Shown here piece after piece: positions 1 through 10,295 of a stretch of DNA of 58,539 nucleotides. The translations under genes and the position numbers were made by a program. The notes below the pieces were generated by a model. That model saw only the letters and a list, made by a program, of their open reading frames with translations. It was not told the DNA's origin and did not search any database. Source of the stretch: an uncultured Collinsella sp. (GTDB lineage: Bacteria; Actinomycetota; Coriobacteriia; Coriobacteriales; Coriobacteriaceae); NCBI GenBank assembly GCA_902490325.1, contig CABUDJ010000002.1, forward strand, positions 1 to 58,539, in the 5' to 3' direction. Numbering within the stretch: the stretch's first letter is position 1; the number at the start of each line of letters is the position of its first letter.

Positions 1-28
1 GGGCTCAGCGGCCCCGGCACGGGGCAAG

Positions 29-60
29 CAAAAGGGCGACCCCGCAGTGGGGTCGCCCTT
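29..60 (-). terminator. Intrinsic terminator after pnp
   Basis: A perfect 12-bp stem (32-43 with 49-60) and 5-nt loop lie just past the pnp stop. On the minus strand the stem is followed by a short T run. A second small GC stem (11-16 with 20-25) lies further downstream; no gene is seen in 1-83. Confidence 0.85.
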
Positions 61-83
61 GTTGAGCTGCTTATGTGTAGCTA

Positions 84-2330
<2,247 letters not shown>

Positions 2331-2343
2331 TGTTCTCCTTTAC

Positions 2344-2414
2344 CCCACAGGCCCCTTGCCTGCGGGCTTCTCATGTGACGCGGGCCCCCTGCCCCCGCCA
2401 CGCTTCAGAGCGTG
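2344..2414 (-). promoter_or_regulatory. pnp leader hairpins, possible autoregulatory site
   Basis: Two stems lie between the rpsO terminator and pnp. A 9-bp stem (2344-2352 with 2358-2366, one wobble) sits just before the pnp ribosome site, and a perfect 6-bp stem with a TCAG loop lies at 2399-2414. E. coli pnp is autoregulated through a leader stem processed by RNase III; a similar role here is inferred from position only. Confidence 0.45.
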
Positions 2415-2432
2415 ATTGTTCACGCCCTTACA

Positions 2433-2464
2433 CAAAAAGAGCGCCCCGCTGCGCAGGACGCTCT
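2433..2464 (-). terminator. Intrinsic terminator after rpsO
   Basis: An inverted repeat, AGAGCG (2438-2443) with CGCTCT (2459-2464) and further internal pairing, lies 16 bp past rpsO. On the minus strand a run of five T follows. It probably limits read-through into pnp. Confidence 0.75.
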
Positions 2465-2479
2465 TAGCATGTACAAATC

Positions 2480-2758
2480 CTACTGGATGTTGTCGCGGAT
2501 GCCCAGAGCCTTGATGAGCTCACGGTACTCGACGATGTCGTTCTTCTTGATGTAGGAGAGAAGACGACGACGACGGCCGACGAGCATGAGCAGGCCACGA
2601 CGGGTGTGGAAGTCCTTCTGGTGGGACTTCATGTGCTCGGTCAGCTCCTTGATGCGCTCGGTCAGGATGGCGACCTGAACCTTGGGGTTGCCGGTATCGA
2701 CCGGGGTGTTACCGAACTGGGCAGTCAGCTCCGCCTTGCGCTCTTTGGAAACAGTCAT
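2480..2758 (-). CDS. rpsO: 30S ribosomal protein S15
   Basis: S15 binds the central domain of 16S rRNA early in small-subunit assembly. The product has 92 residues, close to the family length of about 89, and contains the conserved HMKSHQKDFHTRRGLL and GRRRRLLSYIKK blocks. I chose the ATG at 2758 because AAAGGTG sits a few bases upstream and the protein then begins MTVSKERK, as usual; an upstream in-frame ATG adds 32 residues unlike S15. The leader has a 7-bp GTCGCCC/GGGCGAC inverted repeat (2779-2794), a plausible S15 feedback site. Confidence 0.97.
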   Translation of the reverse strand: MTVSKERKAELTAQFGNTPVDTGNPKVQVAILTERIKELTEHMKSHQKDFHTRRGLLMLVGRRRRLLSYIKKNDIVEYRELIKALGIRDNIQ

Positions 2759-2778
2759 TGTTTCACCTTTCGTTTTGC

Positions 2779-2794
2779 GTCGCCCACGGGCGAC
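2779..2794 (-). promoter_or_regulatory. Inverted repeat in rpsO leader
   Basis: GTCGCCC and GGGCGAC are separated by two bases, about 20 bp before the rpsO start. S15 represses its own mRNA through leader structures in several bacteria. Position suggests the same here, but no known S15 leader class could be matched by eye. Confidence 0.3.
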
Positions 2795-2896
2795 TCGATT
2801 CGCCTCGGACTGGGAAGCCGCCGGTGGAGCGAGCAACCAAGGTCGAGGTACCAACAGGTCGGTATGTTACCACAAGCAGCCCGTGCCTGCGCATCA

Positions 2897-3646
2897 TCAC
2901 CGACCCAACATGAATTCCATCGCACGGAGGCGCTGATCGGTGTGCGTCGCAGCCCACACATGCGAAAGCCCGAGCAAGAACGCCGCCGTATGCGTGTCGA
3001 TCCTCTCGACCATAAGCGCATCGAAGGTCATGGACATGAGGGCGCGCAGCCACGCGACCTCACCGGTCGACACCAGCTCGGCACCCGGAACGCTCGACGC
3101 GCACGACCCGCACATGAGACCGCCCGCCTGGGGCGAAAAATACGACAGCATGGGGTCTCCGCACAGCACGCAGGCCGAAAAATCGGGTCGATAGCCAACG
3201 TGCGACAGCAGCTTAAAGACATATGCCGCCACAAGTAGATCCATATGCGCCGCGTCGAGCCCGCTGCCCACCAGGGCAAGCGCTCGCTGCGTTATGGCAA
3301 AGGTAAACGGGTCCTCGGCGTCCTCGAACGAGCACACGCGCGCGACCTCGGCGATCGCGCTTGCGGCGCATGTCATCTCGTAATCGGGAGCAGCGCCGAG
3401 CGGCGCCTCCATAAGCTCGGCCTGGGAAACCACGTCGAGCGACCGTCCATGCGCAAGCAGCAGATCAACGGTACAGAACATCTCGCAGCGCGCAGCCAGG
3501 CGTCCGCCGGGTTTGCGGGCGCCCTTTGCCACGGCACGAACCTGCCGACCCCGCTCGTCAAGCATCGTCAGGATCAGGTCCGTCTCTTTGAGCTTCGTCT
3601 TATCGAGCACGAGCACTTTCGTGCGATATGTACGAGAACCTGCCAT
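2897..3646 (-). CDS. recO: DNA repair protein RecO
   Basis: RecO loads RecA onto SSB-coated single-stranded DNA with RecR and also anneals strands. The 249-residue product starts with an OB-fold (TKVLVLDKTKLKETDLILTM), followed by a helical body. It carries a C-terminal zinc-ribbon-like pair of cysteine motifs (CVLCGDP and MCGSC), as in many Gram-positive RecO proteins. It is the last gene of a run that ends dgkA-era-recO, an order shared with Bacillus. It starts 16 bp after the era stop, so it is very likely co-transcribed. Confidence 0.96.
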   Translation of the reverse strand: MAGSRTYRTKVLVLDKTKLKETDLILTMLDERGRQVRAVAKGARKPGGRLAARCEMFCTVDLLLAHGRSLDVVSQAELMEAPLGAAPDYEMTCAASAIAEVARVCSFEDAEDPFTFAITQRALALVGSGLDAAHMDLLVAAYVFKLLSHVGYRPDFSACVLCGDPMLSYFSPQAGGLMCGSCASSVPGAELVSTGEVAWLRALMSMTFDALMVERIDTHTAAFLLGLSHVWAATHTDQRLRAMEFMLGR

Positions 3647-3661
3647 ACGCGCCGCGTGTCC

Positions 3662-4729
3662 CTAATCCTCGGCGTTATAGCCAAAGCGGCGAATCTGGGC
3701 CTCGTCGTCACGCCAGCCGGCCTTGACCTTCACGTCCAGCTCCAAAAAGACCTGGGTGCCAAAGATGCGCTCAAGGTCGCGACGGGCGTCGATGCCGATA
3801 TGTTTGATCATCTCGCCGCCCTTGCCGATGATGATGCCCTTTTGGCCCTCGCGCTCGACGTAAATGGTGGCGTGCACGCGCAGCACCTTCTTGGTCTGCT
3901 CAAGCGCATCGCAAATCACGCCCACGGAGTGCGGGATCTCATCACGGGTGCGGCGCAAGACCTTCTCGCGCACAAACTCGGCAACGAGCGTCTCATCGGA
4001 AGCGTCGGTACCCATGTCCTCGGGGAACCAACGCGGACCCTCGGGCAAAAAGTGCGCAACGGTCTCGATGAAGGCATCGACGTTAAAGTTCTTGACCGAC
4101 GACGTCACGATCTCGTCGTCATATTCCATAAGCTCGTGGGCGGCCTTAAGCTGCTCCATGACCTGTGCGGGGTCGGCTTCATCGGCCTTGGTGAGCACCA
4201 GGACCTTCTTGCAACGGGCGCATCTGACGCGCTCGGCAACCCAGGCGTCTCCCCTGCCGATCGGTTTGGTGGCATCAATCAAAAACGCGACAACATCGAC
4301 ATCGTTCAGCTCGAACAGCGCACTTTTATTGAGCTCGGACCCTAGACCGTCCTTGGGCTTGTGGATACCCGGGGTATCGACAAAGACCAGCTGGTAGCCG
4401 GGGCGGTTGACGACGGCGCGCATGCGGCGGCGGGTCGTCTGGGCCACCGGCGAGGTGATGGCGACCTTTTTGCCATAGCAGGCGTTGAGCAGCGTTGACT
4501 TACCGGCGTTGGGGCGGCCGACCAAGGCCACGAAGCCACTGCGGAAACCGGGCTCAACGTCGCCAAAGCCCGCGAGGCTGTCGTCCTCGTCGCACAGGGC
4601 GTCGAGTTCCTCGTCGCTCATGCCCTCAAACGGGTCGAACTCCTCGACTTCCTCATAGGCCTCGGTCGCCTTAGCATCCGGGGACTCGTCGTCCAAAATT
4701 TCATCGATAGGCTGCATATTGTCGGACAT
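3662..4729 (-). CDS. era: GTPase Era with acidic N-terminal extension
   Basis: Era is a GTPase that binds the 3' end of 16S rRNA and guides 30S maturation. The G1 loop GRPNAGKS is at residues 71-78; G3 (DTPGIHKP) and G4 (TKAD) follow, and a C-terminal KH domain contains GIIIGKGGEMIKHIG. At 355 residues it is about 55 longer than usual. The excess is an Asp/Glu-rich N-terminus (residues 1-62) that looks disordered. The ATG follows AAGGGATTCCC, so the extension appears genuinely translated. It sits between dgkA and recO in one operon. Confidence 0.96.
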   Translation of the reverse strand: MSDNMQPIDEILDDESPDAKATEAYEEVEEFDPFEGMSDEELDALCDEDDSLAGFGDVEPGFRSGFVALVGRPNAGKSTLLNACYGKKVAITSPVAQTTRRRMRAVVNRPGYQLVFVDTPGIHKPKDGLGSELNKSALFELNDVDVVAFLIDATKPIGRGDAWVAERVRCARCKKVLVLTKADEADPAQVMEQLKAAHELMEYDDEIVTSSVKNFNVDAFIETVAHFLPEGPRWFPEDMGTDASDETLVAEFVREKVLRRTRDEIPHSVGVICDALEQTKKVLRVHATIYVEREGQKGIIIGKGGEMIKHIGIDARRDLERIFGTQVFLELDVKVKAGWRDDEAQIRRFGYNAED

Positions 4730-4741
4730 GGGAATCCCTTT

Positions 4742-5119
4742 CTAAATAAAGCCGAGCGCGTGGGCAAATACCAGCAAGCCCACAATCGCGGCGGTGATTG
4801 AAAGTACGTATACCGAGGCGGCGGCGATGTCCTTGGCGCGTTTTGCCAGCGGATGGAGCTCCTGGGTCGCCAGATCGACAATGGCCTCCATGGCGGTATT
4901 GCACAGCTCGCCGTGAATCACCAGGCCGCAGCAGATGATAATCGTGGCCCACTCGGCAATGTCGAGCCCCACGATGCAGCCGGCAATGATGGTGCACACG
5001 CCCGCTACGAGCATAACCTTAATGTTGCGCTCGGTCTTGACGGCGGTGACGAAGCCCTCCATGGCGTAGGAGAACGACTTTAAAAAGGACGGATGGTCCT
5101 TGTTCGATCCGGGAATCAT
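4742..5119 (-). CDS. dgkA: Undecaprenol/diacylglycerol kinase family protein
   Basis: This small integral-membrane kinase phosphorylates undecaprenol (Gram-positive type) or diacylglycerol. The 125-residue product has an N-terminal amphipathic stretch, three predicted hydrophobic helices (around KVMLVAGVCTIIAGCIV, WATIIICCGLVIHGE and a last C-terminal one), and the family signature around GELCNTAMEAIVDL. A start ATG with GGAGC upstream lies 9 bp after ybeY. Gene order with ybeY and era matches Bacillus, where the enzyme acts on undecaprenol. That substrate is my inference. Confidence 0.93.
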   Translation of the reverse strand: MIPGSNKDHPSFLKSFSYAMEGFVTAVKTERNIKVMLVAGVCTIIAGCIVGLDIAEWATIIICCGLVIHGELCNTAMEAIVDLATQELHPLAKRAKDIAAASVYVLSITAAIVGLLVFAHALGFI

Positions 5120-5128
5120 AAGCGGCTC

Positions 5129-5638
5129 CTAGTCGTGGGCATGATTGGTGATGGGGCCGACGTGAACGAGTTTGGGGTCCTCGCCGCGCTCGAGCGCCAG
5201 ATCGCGCAGGATAGCGTCCTCGCGGGCCTCCATGACCTCGGCCTCGTCGTCCTCGATATGGTCATACCCCAGCAGGTGCAGCATGCCGTGTACGAGCATC
5301 AGGCGGCACTCGTCGGCAGGGCTATTGCCAAAGCCGGGGGCCTGACGGGCAATGACCTGCGGGGCCAAGATGATATCGCCGAGCTCGAGCGTCTCGTCGG
5401 CGGGAATATCCTCGTCAAAGGCCGAGTCGCATTCAAACGAGAGCACATCGGTGGTGCGGTCGATGCCACGCCACTCGTGGTTGAGCTCGTGCATCTCGTC
5501 CTCGTCGACATACGAAAGGGAAATCTCGACTTCACGTTCAACGCCCTCGGCGGCAAGCACAACCTCGCAGATGTGCTCCACCTCCTGCGCGTCGAGCAGC
5601 GTATCGAGCTCGGCATCGTTGCTGATCAATACACTCAA
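5129..5638 (-). CDS. ybeY: Endoribonuclease YbeY
   Basis: YbeY is a zinc-dependent RNase-fold protein needed for 16S rRNA 3'-end processing and ribosome quality control. The metal-binding HGMLHLLGYDH motif is intact near the C-terminus. The length, 169 residues, is normal. The start is TTG at 5638, overlapping the phoH TGA stop (TTGA), with AAAGGAG at good spacing; this suggests translational coupling. phoH upstream and dgkA-era downstream are conserved partners. Confidence 0.95.
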   Translation of the reverse strand: MSVLISNDAELDTLLDAQEVEHICEVVLAAEGVEREVEISLSYVDEDEMHELNHEWRGIDRTTDVLSFECDSAFDEDIPADETLELGDIILAPQVIARQAPGFGNSPADECRLMLVHGMLHLLGYDHIEDDEAEVMEAREDAILRDLALERGEDPKLVHVGPITNHAHD

Positions 5639-6621
5639 CGGGACTCCTTTCGGTCGCGCGAGCGCTGCTCGCGCACGTCATCATAAGCATCATATGCCTC
5701 AACGATACGACCCACTAGGGCATGGCGCACCACGTCGGCGCGCTCCAGGTGTGCAAACGCCACATCGTCGACACGGCCCAAAATCTTCTCAACATCCGCC
5801 AAGCCACCACGACGACCCACCAGGTCGCGCTGGCTGAGGTCGCCGGTAATCACGAACTTGGAGTTGAATCCAAGGCGTGTCAGGAACATCTTCATCTGCT
5901 CGGGCGTAGTATTTTGCGCCTCGTCGAGCACCACGAAAGCATCGCTCAGCGTACGACCACGCATATAGGCAAGCGGGGCGATCTCGATCACGCCGCGCTC
6001 CATAAGCTCATCGGTGCGCTCGCGATCCATCATGTCAAAAAGGGCGTCGTAGAGCGGACGCATGTACGGATCGATCTTTTCCTCGAGGGTGCCAGGCAAA
6101 AAGCCCAGGTTCTCCCCCGCCTCGACAACAGGACGCGTCAAGATCAAACGGCCCACCTCATGGCGCTTGAGCGCGGCAACGGCGAGCGCCATGGCCAGAT
6201 AGGTCTTACCGGTACCGGCAGGACCCAAGCCAAAGGTGATGGTATGCGAGCGAATGGCATCCACATAGCGCTTTTGCCCGAGCGTCTTGGGGCGAATGAC
6301 GCGACCGCGATACGAAAGCAGCACGTCATCGCGAAGCGACGTAGCCTCGTGCTCACCATCGCGCAAGACGGCCAGGCAGCGAGAGACATCGTCGGCAGAC
6401 AGGGTACGACCGGCCGCCGCCTCGCGAAAAGCATGTTCGAAAAAGCGAGCCACGAGTTCGACCTCGTCCGGGTCACCGCTCACGGCGATGCTATCGCCAC
6501 GGGCGACCACATGGGCGCGAACCAAGCTCTCGAGTGCACGAAGGACGCCGTCGCCGGCGCCCAAAACACGCGAGGGATCAACTCCCTCGGGAACGGTAAG
6601 TCTAATCTTCGAGGCTTCCAT
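5635..6621 (-). CDS. phoH: PhoH family ATPase
   Basis: PhoH-like proteins are P-loop ATPases of unclear cellular role, linked to RNA metabolism by their constant association with ybeY. The product (328 residues) has an N-terminal KH-like part, then Walker A GPAGTGKT and Walker B VVLDEAQN in a PhoH domain. I chose the ATG at 6621 because GGGAGGTCC lies directly upstream and MEASKIRLTV resembles family N-termini; an earlier in-frame start adds 35 residues buried in mtaB. The gene overlaps the mtaB 3' end by 20 bp and ybeY by 4 bp. Confidence 0.95.
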   Translation of the reverse strand: MEASKIRLTVPEGVDPSRVLGAGDGVLRALESLVRAHVVARGDSIAVSGDPDEVELVARFFEHAFREAAAGRTLSADDVSRCLAVLRDGEHEATSLRDDVLLSYRGRVIRPKTLGQKRYVDAIRSHTITFGLGPAGTGKTYLAMALAVAALKRHEVGRLILTRPVVEAGENLGFLPGTLEEKIDPYMRPLYDALFDMMDRERTDELMERGVIEIAPLAYMRGRTLSDAFVVLDEAQNTTPEQMKMFLTRLGFNSKFVITGDLSQRDLVGRRGGLADVEKILGRVDDVAFAHLERADVVRHALVGRIVEAYDAYDDVREQRSRDRKESR

Positions 6622-7894
6622 GGACCTCCCTGCGTGCATGGACCAAGCCGGAATCATCGACTCCGATGATAGCAACATCGAGCAGGCACGGGGCTGCAAG
6701 TCCACAGGTATCATCAAGACGGGCATGATGGAACGAGCCGAGCGTCAAATTGTCACCGTACTCAAGCACGGCGCGCTCGACAGTGCCCACACGACGGCGA
6801 GCGTCGTCAACAGCGAGCTCCTGTGCCGCGGCGCGCATACGGCGGCTGCGCTCGGCCATGACCTCGGGGGCCACCTGGTCGGGCATGTCGGCGGCAAGGG
6901 TACCGGGACGCTTGCTGTAGCGGAACACGTGCATACGCGAGAAACCCACACGGCGGCACAGCGCCAGAGACTCCTCGAATTCCTCATCCGTCTCGCCGGG
7001 AAAACCAACGATAACGTCGCACGAAAGCGATGCCTGCGGCAGGTTGGCGCGAATCATGCGCACCGTGCCCTCAAAAGCCTCGGCGCTATAGGGACGGCCC
7101 ATGCGATGCAGGGTCGCCGTGCAGCCGGACTGCACGGGCAGGTGCAAAAACGGGGCGATACGCTGCGGATAGCGCGCCATCACCTTAAGCAGGCGCTCAG
7201 AGATATCCATGGGCTCGACCGAGGAAATGCGCACATGCGGAATAGACGTGCGCTCCATGATGGCCTCGAGCAGCTCATCGATTTCGACATGCTCGTCGGT
7301 CGCGCTCTTGCCATCGTAGGCACCCAGGTTCACACCGGTCAGCACTACCTCGGGCACGCCGGCCTCCTGGGCCTCGCGAACTTGCTCGAGCACGGACTCG
7401 ACGGGCACGGAGCGCTCGGGGCCGCGTGCCTTCCACACAATGCAATAGGTGCAGCGATGGTTGCAGCCGTCCTGAATCTTCACGCCCAGGCGAGAGCGAC
7501 CGAGCGCATCGACCACCTCGCCATCGCTGCAGGCGGGAACGCTATCGGACTCAACGCCCAGCACCTCGCAGACACGTTCGGCGACATCGATCTTGGACGG
7601 CTCGGCGATCACGCGATCCGAAAGCTCCAACAACTCCTCAGGATGCAAATTGACCACGCAACCGGTCACGAGCACAAAGGGCTCGTTTGGATAGGCCAGC
7701 GCATGACGAACTGCCTTACGGGTCTTGGCCTCAGCCTCGCCCGTAACGGCACAGGTGTTAATGACGATCAGATCGGCATCCTGGGGCTCCACAATAGCAA
7801 AGCCCAGGCGCATAAGATCGGCAGTGATACGGTCAGACTCAACCCGGTTGACACGGCAGCCGAGGTTGACGACGGAAATATGGGGTGCGAGCAC
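6602..7894 (-). CDS. mtaB: tRNA t6A37 methylthiotransferase MtaB-like
   Basis: MtaB is a radical-SAM enzyme that adds a methylthio group to t6A37 of tRNAs reading ANN codons. The 430-residue product has the N-terminal UPF0004 domain with cluster cysteines (NLGCRVN, NTCAVT, TGCVV), the radical-SAM motif CNHRCTYC, and a C-terminal TRAM-like region. It starts at GTG (7894) with AAGGAG upstream, 9 bp after dnaJ. The family has three branches (MiaB, RimO, MtaB); position beside dnaJ, as in Bacillus yqeV, favours MtaB. Confidence 0.94.
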   Translation of the reverse strand: MLAPHISVVNLGCRVNRVESDRITADLMRLGFAIVEPQDADLIVINTCAVTGEAEAKTRKAVRHALAYPNEPFVLVTGCVVNLHPEELLELSDRVIAEPSKIDVAERVCEVLGVESDSVPACSDGEVVDALGRSRLGVKIQDGCNHRCTYCIVWKARGPERSVPVESVLEQVREAQEAGVPEVVLTGVNLGAYDGKSATDEHVEIDELLEAIMERTSIPHVRISSVEPMDISERLLKVMARYPQRIAPFLHLPVQSGCTATLHRMGRPYSAEAFEGTVRMIRANLPQASLSCDVIVGFPGETDEEFEESLALCRRVGFSRMHVFRYSKRPGTLAADMPDQVAPEVMAERSRRMRAAAQELAVDDARRRVGTVERAVLEYGDNLTLGSFHHARLDDTCGLAAPCLLDVAIIGVDDSGLVHARREVHGSLED

Positions 7895-7903
7895 GCGGGC
7901 TCC

Positions 7904-9052
7904 TTAATCGAGGATATCGTCGAGGGCACTCTTGATACGGTCGGTCACCGACTTCTTACCGGAAGCAACGTCATCGCCCATCTCATCGGCAAAAGCACGG
8001 AGCAGCTCGCGCTGCTTATTGGAAAGATTGGTGGGAACGACCACGCGCAGTTGCACGATCAGGCGGCCACGCGAACCGCCACCGCCAATGCGCGGCATGC
8101 CGTAATTATTGACGCTCACGGTATCACCGTACTGGGCGCCGGCGGGAACCGTCACCTTAACGACCTCGTCGGGCATAATGCCCTCGACCTCGATCTCGCA
8201 GCCAAGCGCAGCCTGCGCAATCGAGATATCACTCACCAGGTACAGGTCGTCACCGTTGCGCTTAAAGCGCTCATGGTCGGCAACGCGCACGTTGACAATC
8301 AGGTCGCCCGAAGGCTCGCCGCGAAGGCCGGCCTCGCCAAAGCCGCTCACACGCAGCTGGCGACCGGTCGAAACGCCGGCGGGAATATCGATGTCAATCT
8401 TTTCATGCGAAGGCGTGCGGCCCTGACCGTCGCAGGTCTCGCAGGGATGGTCGATAACCGTGCCCTCGCCATGGCAGTCAGGGCAAGGCGAGGAAGACTG
8501 AACCTGGCCCAGGAACGAACGCTGAACCGTCGTGACGTAGCCCGTACCGTGGCAGCGGCCGCACTGCTTTTCCTGTGCGCCCTCTGCCCTACCGGTGCCA
8601 TTGCAGTCCTCGCAAGGAGCAAGGCGGTCATAGCTGATCGTCTTTTTGCAGCCGAGTGCCGCCTCCTCGAGCGTCACCGAAAGGGAGATGGCCATATCGC
8701 GACCCCGGCGGCGCTCGCGACGGCTGCGGGCGCCACCGCCGGCACCGCCGCCAAAAAACGACGAGAACAAGTCGTCCATGCCCATGCCACCAAAGATATC
8801 GTTGATATCGACGTAGCCTGAACCACCAGGGCCGTCGGCAGTGCCGTAACGGTCGTAGTTAGCACGCTTCTGCTCATCGGAAAGAACGGAATACGCCTCG
8901 TTAAGCTCTTTAAACTTGGCCTCGGCCTCGGGGTCGTCCGAAACGTCCGGGTGTACGGTACGGGCCTTCTTTAGAAACGCGCGCTTAATCGTCCGCGCGT
9001 CGGCATCCCTGTCGACGCCAAGTACCTCGTAGTAATCCCTATTTTCCGACAC
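7904..9052 (-). CDS. dnaJ: Chaperone protein DnaJ (complete form)
   Basis: DnaJ is the J-domain co-chaperone that delivers clients to DnaK and stimulates its ATPase. The domains are in canonical order: J-domain with HPD at residues 34-36, a Gly/Phe region, four CxxCxGxG zinc repeats (from CEDCNGTG to CETCDGQG), and two C-terminal beta-barrel client domains. I chose GTG at 9052 (382 residues), with GGAAGGA upstream and the protein starting SENRDYYEVLG. The membrane-anchored paralogue lies just upstream. No dnaK or grpE occurs in the window. Confidence 0.96.
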   Translation of the reverse strand: MSENRDYYEVLGVDRDADARTIKRAFLKKARTVHPDVSDDPEAEAKFKELNEAYSVLSDEQKRANYDRYGTADGPGGSGYVDINDIFGGMGMDDLFSSFFGGGAGGGARSRRERRRGRDMAISLSVTLEEAALGCKKTISYDRLAPCEDCNGTGRAEGAQEKQCGRCHGTGYVTTVQRSFLGQVQSSSPCPDCHGEGTVIDHPCETCDGQGRTPSHEKIDIDIPAGVSTGRQLRVSGFGEAGLRGEPSGDLIVNVRVADHERFKRNGDDLYLVSDISIAQAALGCEIEVEGIMPDEVVKVTVPAGAQYGDTVSVNNYGMPRIGGGGSRGRLIVQLRVVVPTNLSNKQRELLRAFADEMGDDVASGKKSVTDRIKSALDDILD

Positions 9053-9133
9053 GACCGAATCCTTCCGACTTTCATTATTGTCACAGTGCGTCCTATACCC
9101 AAGCAGGGCCGGCCGCAAACAGAGGGTTTGATG

Positions 9134-10237
9134 TTATTGCATTTGGTACGGCGAAAGCATGGCCCGTTGCGAGCAGCTCGCGAACCAAACCGACACGAGC
9201 GCGAACATGAAGCCGTTGGCAAAACCGTTGGCAAACTGCATCGCACCGCGCTTCCACCACAGCAAGCTGCGATGAAGCACGCCGTCCGAAAGCACCATGA
9301 ACAGGCCCATGGTAAACGGAATAAAGCACATCACGGCAAAGGCAGAGAACACGCCCGAGATGGCCGAGAGTACCAAAAACGGCGCCACGATGCCCATCAG
9401 GTAAAAACCGGTACGAGCTTTGCCTTCCAAGCGCTCGGCCTCAACATGGGCGCGGCCCACCAGGTCGCCGCCCGCGGCACCGTTGGTGCCAGCATGACCC
9501 ATGCCGCTAATGCGGACCTCGTCGCCATCGTGCGTGCCGGCAGGAAACTCAATCGTCTGCTCGGAGGTTACGCGAGTACGACCGCTGCCGCCGCAATCGG
9601 GGCAGGGGTCTGCCACGACCTTACCGGAACCGCCGCACTCGGGGCAGACCGACTGGAACGTGCCCGCACCAAACAGGAAGGACAGGTCGACGTCGATGTG
9701 GCCGCGGCCGCCACAGCTTGGGCAGGTATGGGCATGCTCGGAGGAGACAGAACCCGAGCCGCCGCAGTGACCACAGGTATCGAAGCGCGTATAGCGGACG
9801 GTCTTGCGGGCACCGCCCTTGGCCTCCTTGGCGTCCAGTTTGATATCGACGACCACGTTGGCGCCGTTCTCGGGATTGTAGGCAGCCTGGCCGCGACGCT
9901 GCTGGCCCCAGGCGCCACCAAAGGGAAAGCCGCCCTCAAAGGGATTGCCATAGCCCGTGTTGCCGGCGTAGCCGCCACCATAGGGCGAAGCTGTAGGAGC
10001 ACCGGCAAAGGGATTGCCAGAACGCATGGCGTCATAGCGCGCACGTTTTTGCTCATCCGAAAGCACGGCGTAGGCCTCGGAAACCTCTTTAAACTTTTCC
10101 TCGGCATCCGGCTCTTTGTTGACGTCCGGATGGAGCTTGCGGGCCTTTTGCTGGAAGGCCTTCTGTATATCACGCGAGGTAGCGTCCTTGGAGACACCCA
10201 GAATCTCGTAATAATCTTTTTCGTTCATCGTCGCCAT
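9134..10237 (-). CDS. DnaJ-like protein ending in membrane helices
   Basis: The N-terminus is a clear J-domain (HPD at 36-38), followed by a Gly/Phe/Tyr-rich linker and a complete zinc domain (CGHCGGSG, CPSCGGRG, CPECGGSG, CPDCGGSG, residues 155-219). The client-binding domain then stops after about 40 residues (near GDLVGRAHVEAE). About 90 residues follow with three hydrophobic helices (roughly 277-297, 299-317, 337-355). A full DnaJ would carry two beta domains here. ATG at 10237 follows AGGAGG; the product has 367 residues. It lies between hemW and dnaJ. A membrane-tethered recruiter of DnaK is inferred; its client is unknown. Confidence 0.85.
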   Translation of the reverse strand: MATMNEKDYYEILGVSKDATSRDIQKAFQQKARKLHPDVNKEPDAEEKFKEVSEAYAVLSDEQKRARYDAMRSGNPFAGAPTASPYGGGYAGNTGYGNPFEGGFPFGGAWGQQRRGQAAYNPENGANVVVDIKLDAKEAKGGARKTVRYTRFDTCGHCGGSGSVSSEHAHTCPSCGGRGHIDVDLSFLFGAGTFQSVCPECGGSGKVVADPCPDCGGSGRTRVTSEQTIEFPAGTHDGDEVRISGMGHAGTNGAAGGDLVGRAHVEAERLEGKARTGFYLMGIVAPFLVLSAISGVFSAFAVMCFIPFTMGLFMVLSDGVLHRSLLWWKRGAMQFANGFANGFMFALVSVWFASCSQRAMLSPYQMQ

Positions 10238-10295
10238 GCGCGGCAACCTCCTGCTCACAGCAGCGTATATATTCCGGTAATTCTACCCGAGCAGC

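Noticed and set aside
6287..8821. Long open plus-strand frame opposite phoH, mtaB and dnaJ
   Set aside because: It spans three well-defined minus-strand genes and shows no domain of its own.
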